From the NCBI GenBank assembly GCA_021790995.1, contig JAJYFA010000015.1:1-43264 (forward strand): DNA of 43,264 nucleotides. Reading direction: 5' to 3'. The notes beneath the pieces were generated by a model. The model did no database searches. It saw only the letters and a list, made by a program, of their open reading frames with translations, and had not been told where the DNA came from. Positions within the stretch are counted from its first letter, which is position 1. Every line of letters starts with the position of its first letter. Of this stretch, positions 7,637 to 16,695 are shown in pieces. This DNA is from Acidobacteriota bacterium (GTDB lineage: Bacteria; Acidobacteriota; Terriglobia; Terriglobales; Acidobacteriaceae). Both the position numbers and the translations under genes were made by a program.

Positions 7637-10600
7637 GCCTGATCTTCCTGTGCCTGTGCCGTGATTGTCGTGTGGGAGGAAACGCCCGAGCCTGACAGTC
7701 TCTCGACGACATAAAAAATGGCGGGAACCAAATATCTGCCAACAAAGGTTTCAAAGACCATGCCACCAATCACGGCGGTGCCCATCACCTGCCGTGAGAT
7801 CGCGCCCGCGCCGGATGCGGTCCAGAGCGGCACGCAGCCGAGGATGAACGCAATCGAGGTCATCATGAGAGGCCGGTAGCGTACTCGGGCGCCAGCCAAC
7901 GCGGCTTCGAGTAACGGTTTGCCTTTTTCGTATTCGGCTTTCGCGAAGTTGACGACCAGGATCGAATTCTTGGCGGCAAGACCGATCAGCATCACCAGTC
8001 CAATCTGGAAATAAACGTCATTTTCGACGTGGACGGCTCGTGGTCCAATGAGGACTGCGGTCAGGAAGCGTCGCAGCCACAGGGTGCCGAAAGCCCCCAG
8101 GACCGCCATAGGGGTACTCAGCAGGACACTGAACGGGAGTGACCAGCTTTCATAGAGCGCGGCGAGAATCAGAAAGACGCACAGAAGCGAGAGTCCGAAG
8201 ATCACCCAGGAGGGAACCCCCTCCGCGGCGCGCTGTTCCTGGAAACTCATACCCGAGTAGGAAAAGCCCATGCCTGCGGGCATCGATTGACGAAATACCT
8301 CTTCAAGAGCAGCACGAACCTGTCCCGAACTGTATCCAGGGGAGCCGGTGATGTTAATCTGCGCGCCGTTGTACTCATTGAATCGCTGGATAAACTCAGG
8401 CCCGGTGTCCTTCTGCACGTGGACCAGCGACGCGAGAGGCACCTGGCTTCCGTTGCTGCTGCGAACGTAAAACTGACTAATGTCCTGGATATTGGCGCGC
8501 GTGCTTCCTTCCGCTTCCACGTAGGTTTGCCATTGCCGGTCAAAGCGATTGAAGTAATTGACCAGGTATCCGCCCATGAAGGTCTGCATGGTCGTATAGA
8601 TCGAGCCAATATCCACCTGTTGCTGCGCAGCCTTGTCTACGTCCACATCCGCATAGAGTTGCGGAACCGCGGGCAGGTAGGAAGGCATGGCTGCGGCAAT
8701 CTCCGGCCGTTTTTTGAGCGCTGCAAGAAAAGCGCCTACATTGTTGGCCAAGAACGCAGGATCGTCGTTGCCGGAGCGGTCCTGAAGGATCATAGTGGCG
8801 CCGCCCGAGGTTCCGATGCCCGGAATCGCGGGCGGCGGGAACGTGAAGGCGAGTCCCTCGCCCACCCCCATCAGCTTTTTCTGTACGCTCCCCTGAATCG
8901 CGTCGATCTGCTCCATGCGCGATTTGCGCGTGTCCCACGGCTTGAGCGTGACAAAGAAGAATGCAGTGTTCGTGCTCTGGGTTTGCGTCAGCAGGTTAAA
9001 GCCGTCAATGCCGACCACGCTCTGGATGCCCGGCGTCTCCAGAAGCGCCTGGGTAACGTGTTGAGCGGCGGCGGCGGTGCGCTGTAACGAAGCCGCATCG
9101 GGCAACTGCAAAGCGACAAAAATGTATCCTTGGTCTTCCTGGGGAAGGAAACCTGCGGGCATGTGCGCGCCGATCAGGACGGATAATCCGGCAGCGGCGG
9201 CGAGCGCAACCATCACAAATCCGGATTTGTGAATCATAACGCCCGCTGCTGAAACATACTCGTCCGTGGTGCGATTGAAGAAGCGATTGAACCAGTCGAA
9301 GAATCTTCCCAGCGGACTGTTGCGACGTTCCGAACTCTTGGGCTTGAGCAGAAGGGCCGAGAGGGCAGGGCTGAGGGTTAGCGCGTTGAACGCCGAGATC
9401 AGGACGGAGATAGCGATGGTGATTGCAAATTGCTGATAAAGGCGTCCGGTGATGCCGGGAATTGCAGCCGTCGGGATAAACACGGCTGCAAGAACCAACG
9501 CGATTGCAATCACCGGACCGCCAACTTCTTCCATAGCCTTGAACGCTGCGTCACGCGGCGAAAGTCCCTCTTCAATGTGGTGTTCGACCGCCTCCACAAC
9601 GACAATCGCGTCGTCTACAACCAGGCCGATGGCCAGAACCAGTCCGAAAAGAGATAGCGTGTTGATGGAAAAGCCGAGCAGCGGGAATATGGCGAAGGTT
9701 CCGATCAGCGATACCGGCACCGCCAGCAGCGGGATCATCGTGGCGCGCCAGCTCTGAAGGAACAGGAAGACCACAAGGATGACGAGCAGCAGCGCGAGGC
9801 CAAGCGTGAAGATGATTTCATGAATGCCGGCTGTAACTGCGGCGGTTGTGTCCAATGGGATGGAGTAAGTGACTCCTGCCGGGAACCGCTGCGAGAGTTC
9901 CTGGATGCGCTTGGTTACGGCTGCGGCTGTCTGCACCGCATTGGTCCCCGGCAACTGGTAGATGGCCAATCCCGCCGTGGGCGCGTTGTTGTAGCGGCTG
10001 GTCAGGTTATAGGTTTGGGTGCCGAGTTCGATTCGCGCGACATCGCGCAGGTGAAGAACGGAACCGTCAGAATTGCCGCGAATGACGATGTTGCCGAATT
10101 GCTCTGGTGTCACGAGGCGGCCCCGCGTGCGCACTGTGTAGGTGAACTGTTGGCCGCTGGGCGCCGGCTCTCCGCCGATCTGGCCAGCGGGATTTACATT
10201 GTTCTGCACCTGGATGGCGTTAATGACGTCCGTGGCGGTTACGCCCAGTTGAGCGAGCTTATCGGGATTCACCCACACCCGCAGTGCGTATTGGCCGCCG
10301 AATACCTGGATGCGCGCGACGCCGGGAACACGAGTCAGCTCATCTTGAAGGTTGATGACGGCGTAGTTGGTGAGGAAATTGGCATCGTACTTGTCGCCAG
10401 GCGAAGACACAGCAACGATCATCAGAGGCGACGACATGGACTTTTGCACGACCAATCCTGCCGTGTTGACCTCCGAGGGCAACTGGGACTGCGCTTGCGA
10501 AACGCGCAACTGGGAGAGGACCTGATCGGTGTCAGAACTGGTCTTGACATCGAAATCCACATAGAGGGTCATCTGTCCGTTGCTGGCGCTGACGGAATTC

Positions 10601-10833
10601 ATATAAAGCATGTTGTCAACGCCATTCATCTGCTGCTCGATTGGCGTTGCCACAGCCTGCGCCAGGGTTCTCGCGTCCGCTCCTGGATATGTCGCCTGCA
10701 CCATGATTTCCGGCGGCACGATATTCGGAAATTGGGACGTAGGCAGCATCAGCATGGAAACAACGCCGATGATTACGGTGAGAATGGCGATCACGATTGC
10801 CACGATGGGCCGGCGAATGAAAAGCCTGGACAT
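7633..10833 (-). CDS. RND multidrug efflux pump (HAE1/AcrB family)
   Basis: A 1066-residue inner membrane pump of the AcrB/MexB type. It has the N-terminal FIRRPIVAIVIAI helix, the proton-relay aspartates in GLVVDDAIVVVEAVE and the matching lysine in GLAAKNSILVVNFAK. Two large periplasmic loops lie between helices 1-2 and 7-8, as in the HAE1 (hydrophobe) subfamily. It takes drugs or other hydrophobic molecules from the inner membrane or periplasm and expels them with proton influx. It starts 3 bp after the adaptor stop and the ribosome site GAGGT overlaps the adaptor's end. It appears intact. Confidence 0.96.
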   Translation of the reverse strand: MSRLFIRRPIVAIVIAILTVIIGVVSMLMLPTSQFPNIVPPEIMVQATYPGADARTLAQAVATPIEQQMNGVDNMLYMNSVSASNGQMTLYVDFDVKTSSDTDQVLSQLRVSQAQSQLPSEVNTAGLVVQKSMSSPLMIVAVSSPGDKYDANFLTNYAVINLQDELTRVPGVARIQVFGGQYALRVWVNPDKLAQLGVTATDVINAIQVQNNVNPAGQIGGEPAPSGQQFTYTVRTRGRLVTPEQFGNIVIRGNSDGSVLHLRDVARIELGTQTYNLTSRYNNAPTAGLAIYQLPGTNAVQTAAAVTKRIQELSQRFPAGVTYSIPLDTTAAVTAGIHEIIFTLGLALLLVILVVFLFLQSWRATMIPLLAVPVSLIGTFAIFPLLGFSINTLSLFGLVLAIGLVVDDAIVVVEAVEHHIEEGLSPRDAAFKAMEEVGGPVIAIALVLAAVFIPTAAIPGITGRLYQQFAITIAISVLISAFNALTLSPALSALLLKPKSSERRNSPLGRFFDWFNRFFNRTTDEYVSAAGVMIHKSGFVMVALAAAAGLSVLIGAHMPAGFLPQEDQGYIFVALQLPDAASLQRTAAAAQHVTQALLETPGIQSVVGIDGFNLLTQTQSTNTAFFFVTLKPWDTRKSRMEQIDAIQGSVQKKLMGVGEGLAFTFPPPAIPGIGTSGGATMILQDRSGNDDPAFLANNVGAFLAALKKRPEIAAAMPSYLPAVPQLYADVDVDKAAQQQVDIGSIYTTMQTFMGGYLVNYFNRFDRQWQTYVEAEGSTRANIQDISQFYVRSSNGSQVPLASLVHVQKDTGPEFIQRFNEYNGAQINITGSPGYSSGQVRAALEEVFRQSMPAGMGFSYSGMSFQEQRAAEGVPSWVIFGLSLLCVFLILAALYESWSLPFSVLLSTPMAVLGAFGTLWLRRFLTAVLIGPRAVHVENDVYFQIGLVMLIGLAAKNSILVVNFAKAEYEKGKPLLEAALAGARVRYRPLMMTSIAFILGCVPLWTASGAGAISRQVMGTAVIGGMVFETFVGRYLVPAIFYVVERLSGSGVSSHTTITAQAQEDQA

Positions 10834-10836
10834 GGA

Positions 10837-12093
10837 TTACCTCGCGCCCGTCGGGCTGGATGTTTGAATAGCCGCCTGTTCGGAGATCTCATGGGGAACA
10901 ATCGCGGCTCCGTCCCGGAGCTTCTGCAAATTGCTGGTAATCACGAGTTGTCCGGGCTGTAAGCCAGCGTTGACGATCCATTCCTTGCCGAACTGCGCGC
11001 CGAGCGTGACGTTGACTACATGCACGCGCTGGTCCGGTCCGGCGATATAGACCCGTTGAACTCCTTGCAGTTCCTGGATTGCTAATTGCGGTATGACGAG
11101 AGCATCCCGGCGGACCTCGGTCTCGGCTGTAACCCGGCCAAACTGACCTGGGCGGAGCACATCCTGCGGATTCGGAAATGCAGCCGCAATGCGAATGGCT
11201 CCTGTCTGTTGATTCATCTGCCGATCAACCCACACGACGTGGCCTTTGTAAGGCCACGCCTTGCCATTCGCGAGAGCCAGGGACAGGGGAAGATTGGAAT
11301 GACCGCTCAGCAGGTCGCTCCCCTGCTGGTGCGCGAGCTCGGTAAGGGCAAGGTATTCGGCGTCACTGATGGAGAAGTAGACCTTAATCGGGTCCAGTTG
11401 CGAGACCGAGGTCAGCGCCGACGACGGCGTGACCAGATTGCCGGCCTGTATGGCAGCCTGCCCCGCAACGCCGCTGATCAGAGAACGAACCTGCGTAAAT
11501 CCAAGGTTTAGCTTCGCTGTGGTCAACGAGGCTTCGGCGGTCTTGGTTGCGGCTTCGGCGGCGGCAACGGCGGCATCATCCTGTGCCGCCACTTGCTTGT
11601 CATTATCAAGCTGGCTTTGCGCGATGGCCTTGGCGGCAGCAAGCGGCGTGTCACGCTTCAAATTGATTTGCGCAAGGATCTGCTGGGCCTGCGCCTGAGC
11701 AAGCTGTCCGCGGGCCTGTGCAACCTGCGCCTGTGTCTGATCGACGGTGGCCTGAAAGAGACGGGGATCAATTTGGAACAGGACCTGATCCTTGCGGACC
11801 GGAGAGCCTTCCCGGTAATTCTGGCTGATCAGATAACCGCTGACTTCCGGCTGGATCTGCACGTTGAGAAAACCATCGAGTGTGCCGACCCAGTTGCCAG
11901 TGAGAGACACATCCTTTTGGCCAACTTTGACGACGGTGACGGGAATGGGACCGGAAGCGGGAGCGGCCTTTGCCTGGCCCTTGCCGCAGCCCGTTATGCC
12001 GATGCCGGCCATCGCCGCCAGCAAAGCGCCTGCTGTCAGCAGGAGAGTAGCGCGCGAATTCTCAATTCTCATTTTGCGATACATGTGGTTCAT
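10837..12093 (-). CDS. RND efflux periplasmic adaptor lipoprotein (AcrA/MexA family)
   Basis: A 418-residue membrane fusion protein. ATG 12093 follows AAGGAAAGCAG; the longer open frame to 12336 lacks support. The signal peptide ends in a lipobox (ITGC), followed by an A/P linker. The lipoyl-like half motifs (VQIQPEVSGYLIS, VRKDQVLFQIDPR) flank an alanine/glutamine-rich coiled-coil hairpin at about residues 105-185, and beta-barrel and membrane-proximal domains follow. It joins the pump to the outer membrane channel. It is the first gene of the efflux block, so the promoter should lie in 12094-12389, a 296-bp divergent gap where I see only a GCGC-TGA-GCGC palindrome near 12160. Confidence 0.94.
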   Translation of the reverse strand: MNHMYRKMRIENSRATLLLTAGALLAAMAGIGITGCGKGQAKAAPASGPIPVTVVKVGQKDVSLTGNWVGTLDGFLNVQIQPEVSGYLISQNYREGSPVRKDQVLFQIDPRLFQATVDQTQAQVAQARGQLAQAQAQQILAQINLKRDTPLAAAKAIAQSQLDNDKQVAAQDDAAVAAAEAATKTAEASLTTAKLNLGFTQVRSLISGVAGQAAIQAGNLVTPSSALTSVSQLDPIKVYFSISDAEYLALTELAHQQGSDLLSGHSNLPLSLALANGKAWPYKGHVVWVDRQMNQQTGAIRIAAAFPNPQDVLRPGQFGRVTAETEVRRDALVIPQLAIQELQGVQRVYIAGPDQRVHVVNVTLGAQFGKEWIVNAGLQPGQLVITSNLQKLRDGAAIVPHEISEQAAIQTSSPTGAR

Positions 12094-12389
12094 CTGCTTT
12101 CCTTCTGATGAGCATTGATCGCAGCTTAGGAGTAAGTGGAAGATTGCCGTGAGCTTAAAGCGCTGAGCGCGTGTATTGTTTCCTCTTGCGCGTGAAATGC
12201 GGGGATGAATAAACGGATGGGAAGCGCCTGGTTTCGCCTGCGAAGGCGTCATTCCGCGTTGATACGCGATTCTTCCGCACTGGTCCTTTTCTTCTCGGCT
12301 GAATTCAACAGGCAGAATTAGGCTCGCAATGGGCAACAGAAGCCACGCGCGTACCGGCCATATCAGCAGACAGGAGAGGGGAGCATCAA

Positions 12390-13070
12390 GTGGTCATCAG
12401 AACTGCCGTTTTCGGCTTAATACTCGGTGTAACTAGCGCGTTTGCGCAGGATGGAAGCCTGCTTCAGCAGAAGCTCACACAGATGGGAGAAGCAACAAAG
12501 AAAAACCAGTTTCAGCTCCGCGGCTACCAGTGGCAAGAATCCGTGTCCGTCACGGTTGATGGCCACCAGGCAGCTCCGCGCCAGTCGTTGTGTAGATATG
12601 CCGCCGATGGCACGGTTCTGAAAACACCACTTGGTCCGACAGACAGCAATGCAAAACATGGAGGACCATTGCGCCGCCACATGATCGAAGAGAAGCAAGA
12701 AGAGGTTGCCGAGGTCGGCAGAGTGGCCGCGCAGTACCTCTTGCCTGATCCAAATCGCCTTCGAGACTCTGTTGCCGCCGGCAGAGTTGCGTTCGAGTCC
12801 GACAGCCAGGGAGGGGCGACAGTTGCATTCCGTGATTATCAAAAACCGGGAGACGAGATGAAGCTGATCCTCGATCCCGCTTCCATGCAGGTAGTCCGCA
12901 TTGAAATATCGACCTACCTGGACAACGGGCGCAGCCCTGTCATGGAGCAAATACGTTTCGCGAGATTGGCCGACGGCACCTTATACCCGGCACAGACGAC
13001 AATTCAGGCGCCTGCAAAGAAAATCCTCATTTCAACCACGAGCACGAATTATGTCAGGCTGGCACCTTGA
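12390..13070 (+). CDS. Exported protein of unknown function
   Basis: A 226-residue protein with GTG start at 12390 after a strong GGAGAGGGGAG site. It has a signal peptide ending AFA before QDG. The mature part is soluble, has conserved-looking strands (FQLRGYQWQESVSV, MKLILDPASMQVVRIEIS) and no membrane segment. The pattern of strands ending in a LYPAQTTIQ-type segment recalls lipoprotein-carrier-like folds, but I cannot assign a family. It is transcribed away from the efflux adaptor, so both may share a control region. Confidence 0.7.
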   Translation: MVIRTAVFGLILGVTSAFAQDGSLLQQKLTQMGEATKKNQFQLRGYQWQESVSVTVDGHQAAPRQSLCRYAADGTVLKTPLGPTDSNAKHGGPLRRHMIEEKQEEVAEVGRVAAQYLLPDPNRLRDSVAAGRVAFESDSQGGATVAFRDYQKPGDEMKLILDPASMQVVRIEISTYLDNGRSPVMEQIRFARLADGTLYPAQTTIQAPAKKILISTTSTNYVRLAP

Positions 13071-13141
13071 GGATAGGAACAGGGGCGTTCGGAACTCGTG
13101 TATTTCTAGCGGCGAAAAGACGCAGAAAGAAATGTGACGCT

Positions 13142-13558
13142 ATGGATACTTCGACAAAGGTAGAGCAGTTAGCGCGAGACACGGAAAAGATCGTCGGAGA
13201 GGGAGATCTGTTAGTGACCGATTTGCGTTCGATTCTTAACCTTTATGTTAACTGGTTTGATTGTGGGCGTCTTGGTTCTGCGCCTACTATCACGCACCCA
13301 GGCATGGAAAAAGCGAGCCCATTGGAGCAAAGCGTACCGAGTATCATGCGTGTGGAAGATGCCACGCGCAGGTTTCTCGTTGATCGACTGTGCCCAGATC
13401 TGCCAGTTCACTTTGCGCTTGCCGTAATTGAGTCGCTTGCTTACACAACATCGCGGTTTGCAGCCGCCGACCGCGCCAACCGTCTACTGTATCGAGCAGC
13501 GGCCCTGCGGATATTGGAAAGAGGGTTGCTGTCCGAGACCCTATCGGCACCGAGGTAG
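13142..13558 (+). CDS. Hypothetical protein
   Basis: A 138-residue mainly helical protein of no recognised family. ATG 13142 lies 71 bp after the exported protein gene in the same direction; the ribosome site is weak. Segments such as DLPVHFALAVIESLAYTTS and AAADRANRLLYRAAALRILE look like amphipathic helices, which supports a real gene over a chance frame. It converges with the response regulator gene 55 bp later. Confidence 0.45.
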   Translation: MDTSTKVEQLARDTEKIVGEGDLLVTDLRSILNLYVNWFDCGRLGSAPTITHPGMEKASPLEQSVPSIMRVEDATRRFLVDRLCPDLPVHFALAVIESLAYTTSRFAAADRANRLLYRAAALRILERGLLSETLSAPR

Positions 13559-13613
13559 ATGGCGACCAATGGGTTTCGCCATTCGGGTGACCGGCATTAA
13601 CCGCTACGCGCAA

Positions 13614-14375
13614 CTACAGTCCTGGGATTCTCTCTCGGAGAAGTTTTGCTTGACGCTCGCTGACCTGGATCTCCGAACGAGCGGCGTCCGCCATAATCAA
13701 CAGGTAGCTGCTGCGAAAATAGGGTTGAATCTCTCTCACATGTTCCAAGTTGACCAGCGTCGCGCGATGCGCCCGAAAGAATCGCTGGGCCGAGAGCGAT
13801 TCCTCAAGCTCATTCATCGTCATCTCAACATGGAATATCTCGGTTGAGGTATGCGCCTTGACAACCCCCAGGTCAGCCGTAAAGTGCGAAATTTCCGCCG
13901 GACGCAAAAGGACGAACCTGCCCTTGCGCCGCACTACGATATGGTCCACTCGTGCCGCTGCTCGTCGAACCAGGTTGACGATCTTCCCTTTTTCTTCCAA
14001 GGCGTTAGACGGATCTCGAATCAGATGGCGCGCTCGGCTAAGCGCAGAGGTCAATCGCTGAGGCTCAACCGGCTTGAGAAGGTATGCTAGAGCATCTGCT
14101 TCGAAGGCAGCCAGAGCGTGTTCATCGTAGCCGGTGATAAAGATGATAAGAGGCAGATTGTCTGTGGCGGGAATTGCCCGAAGCATTCCGAAGCCATTCA
14201 AACGTGGCATCTCAATGTCAAGGAAGATCAGGTCAGGCTTTAGCTCATTTAGTTTCTCAAGCCCTTGAATGCCATCTTCAGCCTCTCCGACGACTTCGAC
14301 ATCCGACTCCGGCATTAGCAGTCGCTTCAGGCGCGAGCGCGCCGAAAATTCATCGTCAATAATCAGGCATCTCAT
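13614..14375 (-). CDS. LytTR-family response regulator
   Basis: A 253-residue response regulator. The receiver domain (about 1-120) has the acidic pair in LIIDDE, the phosphorylated aspartate in LIFLDIEMP (about residue 54) and the lysine in LLKPVEP. The LytTR DNA-binding domain (about 150-250) has the ISHFTADLGVVKAHT and FFRAHRATLVNLEHV motifs. ATG 14375 follows GAAGGTG and overlaps the kinase stop by four bases (ATGA), so the two are co-translated. LytTR proteins bind pairs of short direct repeats; such repeats are found upstream of the kinase at 16462-16576. Confidence 0.93.
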   Translation of the reverse strand: MRCLIIDDEFSARSRLKRLLMPESDVEVVGEAEDGIQGLEKLNELKPDLIFLDIEMPRLNGFGMLRAIPATDNLPLIIFITGYDEHALAAFEADALAYLLKPVEPQRLTSALSRARHLIRDPSNALEEKGKIVNLVRRAAARVDHIVVRRKGRFVLLRPAEISHFTADLGVVKAHTSTEIFHVEMTMNELEESLSAQRFFRAHRATLVNLEHVREIQPYFRSSYLLIMADAARSEIQVSERQAKLLRERIPGL

Positions 14376-16402
14376 GATTGCACCTTCGTGTAGGGTATCG
14401 ATACTGATACCCGGCACCCCTTCATCGGCGCCGATTCAATCTGTAAGCGTCCCTTTTCGCCATATACAGCTTGAAGGCGCGCACGAGTATTTGCCAGCCC
14501 AACCCCCGGAGTTTGCCCGCCGAACTTGGTGGACGGAATCTTCGCATTGAATCCCACACCGTCGTCTATCACTTCAAGAAATATCTCTGTTGCGCTGACT
14601 ACCGCAGTTACGCGGAGATTTCTGCGTCCTCCTTTCGGCCCCAGCCCGTGTTTCAGCGCGTTCTCCACCAGAGGCTGCAACAGAAGCGTAGGAATAGAAA
14701 CGTGAGCAAGTTGTGGATCGAGTGCAAAACAGACCTGTAGGTTCTCGCCGAAGCGCTCCTGCTCAATGTCGAGATAGTTCCGAAGGAACTCAAACTCTTC
14801 GTGCAGGGTCACGAATTGACAATCTGCTTGCGCCAGGACATGGCGAAAAACACTGCTGAGACGAAGCGTCATTCGTTCCGCTTTCGCCGGATCACGGATG
14901 ATAAGGTCAGCAATCGTGTTGAGGGAATTGAAGAGAAAATGAGGATTGACCTGTGCCCGAAGAGCGCGAAGTTCTGCTTCTGTGAGCTGCTGCCGAAGAA
15001 GTGTCTCCCGCACAGTCTGCCGTCGATGCTCGGCTTCCACTTCCAGGTGATGCAGGCGTACACCGAGGTTGTGGCCGATGTCTTTGAGGAAACCAATCTC
15101 CCCGCTATTCAGGGATTGGCGTCCGCTGCCTGTTGAAACCCCTATCATTTCCTCGACCTTTCCGTTTGACGGTATCGGTATCAACATGTCGATGTCCTGT
15201 AGGAAACCGATTTGAAGGGGTTCGTTGTATGAATTGATTTCCAACGGGGCGTTCGCAGGACCTTGCAGAGCAAGTATTTCTCGCGGCACACTTGCCAGCG
15301 GAACAATCTGTACATCACGAATTTCAAGACGATGCGTTAACGTTTCTTCGATAAAAGTAAACAGACCATCTCTGCTCTCGATGGCGAATAATTGCTCCTG
15401 CAACCGAACTTCCTCAGCTTTGAGATCGAGGCGCTGCAATACATGGGACTCGACCCAGCGGTCGCATTTTTCAGTGAACACCATTCCGAGGAGCAGAAGA
15501 ACCGCCACTTCAACGGTACAGGCAAGAATCCCGATGGACCGATTCGAAGGACTTGACCCAACTCCGACAAAAACAAAAGACAGTGAGCCGACAAGGGAGA
15601 GTACGCCCAGTATCGTTATGCGCGTACTCCATCGCACGAAAACGTCGGCAAAGCGAAAGCGAGCAGCCACAATGAATGATCCGAGAAGTCCTGTCAACAG
15701 GCACGCTTGCAGAAAAAAGACCTGAATCACCGCACGTATGGATGTGTCATCGTGCCTCACAGGGCTCACAAGGGCAATCAACGAGGCAACTACATAGATT
15801 GAACTGGTAGCCTTCATGAACGTTTTCAGGCGAGCGTCAAGCGGTAGTTGCATAATGCTCACCACCGCAGGCACGAGGCAAAGGACGCTGTTCAATGCGA
15901 GCACTCGCTCGAAAGTTCTGTTTACAAGCGGGTCCGGCCCAAACCATAGAGCGGTCACCACGACGAGAAAGCCATTTGCGCAAGCGAAAGCAAGTAGCCA
16001 GATGCTGATCCGTGATCTCCACAGCAGGATGGGCGATTTTCGCCAACTCCAAAGGATCAGCGCTGGCAGGAAAGACAACGTGCCGGTCAGCATAGGAGTG
16101 CCGTGGCGACTTGCCCAATTCCACTGGGAGATCCCGTAATACCTAAGAATTGCATTTCCGCAAACACTCGAATACATCCCAAAGACGGCGAGACCGAGCA
16201 CAATTCCGATCTTGGCTCCGGCATCCGCTTTCTTTTGTCGTAGCAATAGAGTGATGAGCAAAAGGCTTACAGCAATGCCGAGTAGGGAGCACAGGACGAC
16301 GATGATAAGCCGTGCAATCTCGGTAGGGCTCGCACCGTAACCTTGGATAAAAAACAGCAGATGAGCCACCTCCCGCATCGAATTAGCGGCTGATGAATTC
16401 AT
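14372..16402 (-). CDS. LytS-like sensor histidine kinase
   Basis: A 676-residue membrane kinase. About 7-9 hydrophobic segments fill residues 25-310, a GAF-like region covers about 330-450 and a coiled linker follows. The His_kinase domain has the phosphorylated histidine in QVNPHFLFNSLNTI (about residue 487), and the ATP-binding part has LVENALKHGL and VIDDGVGF. It would sense an envelope or intracellular signal and phosphorylate the LytTR regulator encoded next. ATG 16402 follows GAAGGCG. The gene diverges from the barrel gene across a 293-bp gap holding LytTR-like sites. Confidence 0.93.
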   Translation of the reverse strand: MNSSAANSMREVAHLLFFIQGYGASPTEIARLIIVVLCSLLGIAVSLLLITLLLRQKKADAGAKIGIVLGLAVFGMYSSVCGNAILRYYGISQWNWASRHGTPMLTGTLSFLPALILWSWRKSPILLWRSRISIWLLAFACANGFLVVVTALWFGPDPLVNRTFERVLALNSVLCLVPAVVSIMQLPLDARLKTFMKATSSIYVVASLIALVSPVRHDDTSIRAVIQVFFLQACLLTGLLGSFIVAARFRFADVFVRWSTRITILGVLSLVGSLSFVFVGVGSSPSNRSIGILACTVEVAVLLLLGMVFTEKCDRWVESHVLQRLDLKAEEVRLQEQLFAIESRDGLFTFIEETLTHRLEIRDVQIVPLASVPREILALQGPANAPLEINSYNEPLQIGFLQDIDMLIPIPSNGKVEEMIGVSTGSGRQSLNSGEIGFLKDIGHNLGVRLHHLEVEAEHRRQTVRETLLRQQLTEAELRALRAQVNPHFLFNSLNTIADLIIRDPAKAERMTLRLSSVFRHVLAQADCQFVTLHEEFEFLRNYLDIEQERFGENLQVCFALDPQLAHVSIPTLLLQPLVENALKHGLGPKGGRRNLRVTAVVSATEIFLEVIDDGVGFNAKIPSTKFGGQTPGVGLANTRARLQAVYGEKGRLQIESAPMKGCRVSVSIPYTKVQS

Positions 16403-16461
16403 GGTACGCCTTCGATATAGACGCTCCTATTGCCGCTTCTTCTACGCGGAACAAGAGGGCA

Positions 16462-16489
16462 TGAGCGCGTAGAAATTGCGCCTGAACGC
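16462..16489 (+). promoter_or_regulatory. LytTR-type direct repeat, kinase-proximal pair
   Basis: TGAGCGC at 16462 and TGAACGC at 16483 are exactly 21 bp apart on the plus strand, that is, two helical turns. On the other strand they read GCGCTCA and GCGTTCA, close to the LytTR half-site core GTTnAG/T. The pair lies 60 bp upstream of the kinase start and mirrors the pair at 16548-16576. An autoregulatory operator for the LytTR regulator is inferred. Confidence 0.6.
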
Positions 16490-16547
16490 TGGCGATAGAG
16501 AAGCTGAGATTAGTGGTTCTGGCAAAAAAGCGGAAAGGAAAAACTCC

Positions 16548-16576
16548 GCGCTCATCGCCCTTACTTCCGCGTTCAG
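16548..16576 (-). promoter_or_regulatory. LytTR-type direct repeat, barrel-proximal pair
   Basis: On the minus strand TGAACGC (from 16575) and TGAGCGC (from 16554) are exactly 21 bp apart. This is the mirror image of the plus-strand pair at 16462-16489. On the plus strand the halves read CGCGTTCAG and CGCGCTCAT, matching the LytTR half-site pattern with at most one core mismatch. It is about 120 bp before the barrel gene start. A binding site for the neighbouring response regulator is inferred. Confidence 0.6.
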
Positions 16577-16695
16577 TCCATTTCTCTTATCCATACGAGA
16601 ACTCTCCCATTAGTCTCAGCCATGCGCATTCAGTCAGAGAGCATTCGCTCATCGATCCATGCCGAATGCTTCATGTAAAGCAGAGCTGAGCGCAT

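Noticed and set aside
8287-9087. Plus-strand open frame of 266 codons opposite the RND pump
   Set aside because: A shadow of the pump gene; no start signal or domain.
9820-10962. Long plus-strand open frame of 380 codons opposite the RND pump
   Set aside because: Antisense to a clear pump gene; rich in C, H, R and G as expected from reverse-strand reading of GC-rich coding DNA.
12163-12170. CTGAGCGC near the efflux promoter as a third LytTR site
   Set aside because: No second half-site lies 21 bp away on either side, so a single 8-bp match is likely chance.
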